Assembly: GCF_003217475.1 (NCBI RefSeq) | Contig: NZ_QJSP01000016.1 | Location: 60,698 to 124,697 of the forward strand | Length of the DNA: 64,000 nucleotides | DNA from: Williamsia limnetica | GTDB lineage: Bacteria > Actinomycetota > Actinomycetes > Mycobacteriales > Mycobacteriaceae | Direction: 5' to 3' | Shown: positions 61,014 through 64,000 of the stretch, one piece after another | Layout of the letters: the number at the start of each line of letters is the position of its first letter | How positions within the stretch are numbered: the stretch's first letter is position 1 | The notes under the pieces: generated by a model | Databases searched by the model: none | The model's input: only the letters and a program-made list of their open reading frames with translations | What the model was told of the DNA's origin: nothing | Translations under genes and position numbers: made by a program

Positions 61014-61640
61014 TCAACCCCGGAAGCGTTCCGTTGACGCAGTCATAAACTCCATCGTCCGAAGCTGCTCAGCCGTGATCGTCACGCCAGTGATCCGGTC
61101 CGCGAGCGCGAAGCACCCCGCTATGAAATCCTCAATCGGGCCGTCCTCCAGGCGAATCCCACCAACCTCCCTTACGAGATCCAGAAGTGCTCCGGGTTCG
61201 CGACCGCCGTAGGTGTAGTTCAGCGGCGGATGCGAGATCAGAGGATCGAAGGTGGTTCTCAAGGATCCGCCCTCCCCCCACTGAAATGTCGAGAGGGCGT
61301 TGATGTTCGAAGCATGCGCCACCCAGTCATGGGTCACGGCGATCGGTTCGATCGTGGCGGGATCGACGCAAAACCACTCGCTATGACACTGCGCCAGGGC
61401 GCACCACTCGTCGCTGACCATCGCAGCACCAGCAGCACCGGCAAGCCCGTGCTCCCAGTCCGCTGCCACCGAACCCTCACCCTCGATGCCCACGGTCGTG
61501 ATCCGCTCCTCGCCGGCACCGATCAGATCGAGCAACTCCCCCGGCTCCACGTTGCGCACCAGCGCAAACGCGTACCCCGTCTCGATCCAACCCCCACACT
61601 CCTGCTTCAACCACGCATAGTCAGCACACGTCGACGCCAT
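61014..61640 (-). CDS. DUF6461 domain protein
   Basis: The protein has 208 residues from ATG 61640, with AGGGTGG upstream. The pattern YAWLKQECGGWIETGYAFALVRNVEPGELLDLIGA, then ...EGEGSVAADWEHG and a late GREPGALLDLVREVGG, matches DUF6461. This actinobacterial family is often found near toxin/immunity or mobile genes. Function unknown; a SUKH/SMI1-like immunity role is sometimes suspected. Confidence 0.75.
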   Translation of the reverse strand: MASTCADYAWLKQECGGWIETGYAFALVRNVEPGELLDLIGAGEERITTVGIEGEGSVAADWEHGLAGAAGAAMVSDEWCALAQCHSEWFCVDPATIEPIAVTHDWVAHASNINALSTFQWGEGGSLRTTFDPLISHPPLNYTYGGREPGALLDLVREVGGIRLEDGPIEDFIAGCFALADRITGVTITAEQLRTMEFMTASTERFRG

Positions 61641-61672
61641 GACGACCACCCTAGAGGTCCGGTCACGACGAT

Positions 61673-61882
61673 TCAGTCGGGCAGGAGTTGTGCCGCGGAC
61701 ACGCCGAAATGGTCTGCCAGGCCATACAACGTGCCGATCGTGATGTTCTCCCGGCCGGCCTCGATCTGAACCAGATGCGTCCGATGAATACCGATCGCCG
61801 AAGCCACCTCCGCCTGAGTCTCCCGCGCCGCCACACGCGCAGCCTTCACTCGCTCCCCCAGCTGCACCAACCGCTCATCCAT
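61673..61882 (-). CDS. Small XRE-family transcriptional regulator
   Basis: The protein has 69 residues from ATG 61882; the frame is open 14 codons further. It is a single Cro/C1-type helix-turn-helix: ETQAEVASAIGIHRTHLVQIEAGRENITIGTLYGLADHFGVSAAQLL. It is divergent from the next gene across an AT-rich 100-bp region and 30 bp downstream of the DUF6461 gene start. It may control either side. Confidence 0.85.
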   Translation of the reverse strand: MDERLVQLGERVKAARVAARETQAEVASAIGIHRTHLVQIEAGRENITIGTLYGLADHFGVSAAQLLPD

Positions 61883-61986
61883 ATGTTGACTATAAACCAC
61901 ATCAATGTAGACTAAAACCAACATTTACGAGGCTGTGTCACAGCCAAGTGCAACAATCGGACCAACACGCAGGTCGGGGGACACAG

Positions 61987-62316
61987 ATGACAGACAGCGA
62001 CAGCAACGAACAACGCTCGATGTGGGACGAGATCGCGCGAAAGGAACACCCGATGTCTGAGACTTGGGACAGGAAAGTCCCCTACTCCAGTAGCAAAGAA
62101 AGTCCGTACGGGAACTACTCCACACCCCGCAGGATGCAAACACTGCTCACAAGCGAACTCCGCGGCATGGGCATAGAGCTCAGCGACAGCGACCTCGAAG
62201 CCGTCGACTGGTTCGCCCAAACAATGTCACCCACAGCCATCGACAAGATCGTTTCATGGCTCGGCCGCGTCACCCAGGTCCGAGAACCCCTCCCCGACGG
62301 CGACCCTGAACAGTAG
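61987..62316 (+). CDS. Hypothetical hydrophilic protein
   Basis: The protein has 109 residues from ATG 61987, with GGGGG upstream. The N-terminal half is polar and disordered (SMWDEIARKEHPMSETWDRK). The C-terminal half has three predicted helices (LLTSELRGMGIELSDSDLEAVDWF and AIDKIVSWLGRV). It heads a same-strand series of small genes. No family recognised. Confidence 0.6.
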   Translation: MTDSDSNEQRSMWDEIARKEHPMSETWDRKVPYSSSKESPYGNYSTPRRMQTLLTSELRGMGIELSDSDLEAVDWFAQTMSPTAIDKIVSWLGRVTQVREPLPDGDPEQ

Positions 62317-62408
62317 ACACCAACACCGCAATCGAACCCGGCAGACCCGTCTACCAACGTCCAGAAAGCTGAACAGAAAGAACACCCACCCCAACTCACC
62401 GGAAGGAC

Positions 62409-62428
62409 TGACTGATGGCGTCCAGTCA
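62409..62428 (+). promoter_or_regulatory. Hairpin over the start codon of 62415 (copy 1)
   Basis: TGACTG and CAGTCA pair around a loop holding the ATG, directly after AAGGAC. The identical 20-bp sequence recurs at 62759-62778 over the next gene's start. It may control translation. Confidence 0.45.
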
Positions 62429-62765
62429 CACCACCGAAACCGACCTACCAGCACAGAGATTCCCGCGTGCCCAGCCTCGGCAACAACTCACCAAACAGCG
62501 AACCCGCACCGAGTCCCTGATCTCGACGGCCTGCTGCGTCCTCACCTCGGTGGCATTCATCGTCTCCGGTACCGCTACCGCCATCAACTGGAAGCTTGGA
62601 TACGACTACGTCGGCGACAACCAGCTCAACAGCGTCGATTTCGTCATGCTCGCGGTCGCGGCAGGCGCACTAACCCTCGGCGTCGGAACCCTCGGCATCG
62701 GCGTCACCTGCCACATGAAGCAACGCCGGACACACGCTCACCAACCCACCAGGAGGACTGACTGA
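62415..62765 (+). CDS. Small two-helix membrane protein
   Basis: The protein has 116 residues with GGAAGGA upstream. A polar N-terminus (~35 residues) is followed by membrane helices around 38-58 and 78-98 and a basic tail. Its stop overlaps the next start (TGATG). It is part of a tightly packed run of small membrane-protein genes reminiscent of plasmid-transfer accessory genes. Function unknown. Confidence 0.65.
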   Translation: MASSHTTETDLPAQRFPRAQPRQQLTKQRTRTESLISTACCVLTSVAFIVSGTATAINWKLGYDYVGDNQLNSVDFVMLAVAAGALTLGVGTLGIGVTCHMKQRRTHAHQPTRRTD

Positions 62766-62778
62766 TGGCGTCCAGTCA
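62759..62778 (+). promoter_or_regulatory. Hairpin over the start codon of 62765 (copy 2)
   Basis: Same 20-bp sequence as 62409-62428, here spanning the stop/start overlap. Ribosomes finishing the upstream gene would melt it, giving translational coupling. Confidence 0.45.
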
Positions 62779-63145
62779 AACCACCACCGTCATAGAAGCA
62801 TCCGAGTTAATGAGTGTCCCCGGCGCGGACGCCATCCCTGCTGTGCTGTTCTACGGAGCACTCGCACTGGCCATCCTCGCGGGAGTTGGCTGCGCAGCAG
62901 CAGCACTGATCGAACGCGGCCCAGAGCGCCGCACATTCCTCTTCGAAGCCGCGACAATCCTGACCGCAGGCTTCACCGGTGCCGCCCTGTCAATCTGGCT
63001 GGTCTCCCACCTCACCTCGAAAGACCCCCTCACGCCCGCAGGACCAGCCTGGGCCATGATCGGAGTCGCCGCGGTGCTCGCGATCATCTGCGCCAACGCC
63101 TGGTTCCTCAGCCCCACACAGCAGCACGGTAGCGACAACCGATGA
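62765..63145 (+). CDS. Small three-helix membrane protein
   Basis: The protein has 126 residues that begin with the same MASSQTT-like sequence as its neighbour. It has three hydrophobic helices (about residues 22-45, 57-78 and 92-112). It overlaps the following gene by 4 bp (ATGA). Function unknown; it may work as part of a membrane complex with its neighbours. Confidence 0.65.
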   Translation: MASSQTTTVIEASELMSVPGADAIPAVLFYGALALAILAGVGCAAAALIERGPERRTFLFEAATILTAGFTGAALSIWLVSHLTSKDPLTPAGPAWAMIGVAAVLAIICANAWFLSPTQQHGSDNR

Positions 63146-63528
63146 CCGACACCGCCTGGATATGGATCCTGTGCACCATCACCGCTCTCGGGATGGTCGC
63201 AACCTTCGGGCTCGTCGAGCTGGCCACCCGCCGCAAAAACCGATGGTGGGCACAGACCGAGCAAGCCGCCGCCGATGCATCAGACCCAGACGCTGACCAC
63301 ACCGTGACGTTCGATCCAGCCAAATAGCTTCTGCGCACCAACGACCTCGCCTACTACGCGCACTGGCCGGCAGTCGTCGGCGGATTCGCAGCGATCGCGG
63401 CCATCGCCTTCGCACCAGCAGCCATCATTCAGCTCATCGGCGCAATCGGGTTCGCGCTGTCCAGCGCAGCCGCCAGCTACGCCTACACCAAGCGCCGGCA
63501 GATCACCGCACCCTCCCAAAAGCCCTGA
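63142..63528 (+). pseudogene. Membrane-protein gene interrupted by an in-frame amber codon
   Basis: The frame from ATG 63142 encodes one membrane helix and a polar region to VTFDPAK and a TAG at 63325-63327. The same frame then continues without interruption for 66 more codons (LLRTNDLAYYAHWPAVVGGF, two more helices, end SQKP) to TGA 63526. There is no start codon or ribosome site for the second part. Either the gene is split by a nonsense mutation, or the TAG is read through. The first part alone would be a 61-residue protein. Confidence 0.55.
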
Positions 63529-63548
63529 CACCGACAGGAACACCCACC

Positions 63549-63854
63549 ATGGCCACAGCAGCGAACATCCTCCTCATCACCGCCTGCATCTTCCTAGTCA
63601 TCGCGGCACTGTCGACGTACACACTGACCCAACGACACCGCAACAACAGCAGCGGAGTACTCGAGCTCCGAACCAGAGCGCTCATCACCGGCATCGCAGC
63701 ACTCGCCCTGGCACTACTGGGCGGCACCATCAACAACGGCGATACCGAACTGTGGTTCGGCGCGGCAGTCATCATGGTCATCAGCCTCGCCACTATCGCT
63801 CGAGCTGGCACCTACCAGATGGGACTGCCCCCACTCCGGTTGACGGGTGGGTGA
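63549..63854 (+). CDS. Small membrane protein, C-terminus probably replaced by IS3 insertion
   Basis: The protein has 101 residues with GACAGGAAC upstream and three hydrophobic helices (about 6-24, 43-60 and 68-84). The last ~10 residues (GLPPLRLTGG) are probably encoded by the end of the neighbouring insertion sequence, since a possible IS terminal sequence (TGGGACTGCCCCC) begins around 63819. It is last in the run of small membrane proteins. Confidence 0.55.
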   Translation: MATAANILLITACIFLVIAALSTYTLTQRHRNNSSGVLELRTRALITGIAALALALLGGTINNGDTELWFGAAVIMVISLATIARAGTYQMGLPPLRLTGG

Positions 63855-63860
63855 GCGGTT

Positions 63861-64000
63861 CAGGCCGCGGTTGCGGTCTGGTTGATTGTCTCAAACTCGA
63901 TCGGGGTGAGTCTTCCGAGCCTGCGTTGGCGGCGCTTGCGATGGTAGGTCCGTTCGATCCAAATCACGATCGCCATCCGCAGCTGCTCACGGGTAGACCA
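63861..64000 (-). CDS. IS3-family transposase OrfB, C-terminal part (runs off window)
   Basis: The minus strand encodes the last 46 residues of an IS3-type integrase: WSTREQLRMAIVIWIERTYH, then RRQRRLGRLTPIEFETIN and a stop at 63861-63863. The LTPIEFE block is the classic end of the DDE domain. The gene and element continue beyond the right edge. Confidence 0.88.

Noticed and set aside
61860..61925. AT-rich stretch upstream of the XRE gene as a sixth dif-like site
   Set aside because: The arms do not fit the 11-6-11 pattern. It is better read as a divergent promoter.

Overview
The window is high-GC actinobacterial DNA, most likely from a mycolic-acid genus (Gordonia, Rhodococcus, Dietzia, Mycolicibacterium or a relative). 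The evidence is a complete mce lipid-import operon, MmpL transporters, Lsr2, GAF-ANTAR regulators and mycothiol-type enzymes. A plasmid-type DUF2637 membrane protein, a partition-like gene beside short palindromic repeats, several insertion-sequence remnants, toxin-antitoxin pairs and phage-defence genes suggest a large catabolic plasmid or an integrated mobile region. No rRNA, tRNA or core housekeeping gene was seen.

Layout. 0-2 kb: plasmid-backbone-like genes and a truncated TetR gene. 2.2-5 kb: a P450 plus hotdog thioesterase operon with a divergent TetR regulator. 5-10.2 kb: an alkane-oxidation operon (AraC regulator, 2Fe-2S ferredoxin, CYP153-type P450, ferredoxin reductase) followed by a BtrH-like protein. 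10.9-14.8 kb: a CsoR/CstR-family repressor with three clear operators, an MMPL transporter, DUF2892 and DUF302 proteins and a broken DsbA-like gene, which together look like a sulfur-stress or metal-stress unit. 14.7-30 kb: an SDR, a complete yrbEAB-mceABCDEF-mas-fadD operon and a convergent MmpL/DUF4873 pair. 30-36.6 kb: AurF-like di-iron oxygenase, flavin monooxygenase, SDR, KshB-like reductase, hydrolase and TetR, resembling an expanded mymA operon. 38-39.4 kb: AlkB alkane monooxygenase. 41-45.6 kb: adenylate cyclase, thioesterase, and a DHA2 drug exporter with its TetR repressor.

45.6-61 kb is a modular accessory region. Five 28-bp sequences, all in the same orientation, resemble actinobacterial chromosome-dimer (dif) sites. 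They cut the region into segments. The first carries an Lsr2 paralogue, an Xre/RES toxin-antitoxin pair and an IS256-family insertion. The second carries tandem GAF-ANTAR proteins. The third carries a toxin/ImmA-type antitoxin pair, a bacterial ubiquitin-like conjugation operon and an Abi_2 protein with an RNA-like hairpin. The fourth carries one membrane-protein gene. This resembles the pdif modules of Acinetobacter plasmids and is the most interesting feature of the window.

61-64 kb holds small plasmid-type hypothetical genes: a DUF6461 protein, an XRE regulator and a string of overlapping small membrane-protein genes, cut at the right edge by an IS3-family transposase. Functionally, the left two thirds import and oxidise hydrophobic substrates (Mce/MmpL/FadD, CYP153, AlkB, AurF/FMO). 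The right third is stability, defence and mobility cargo.
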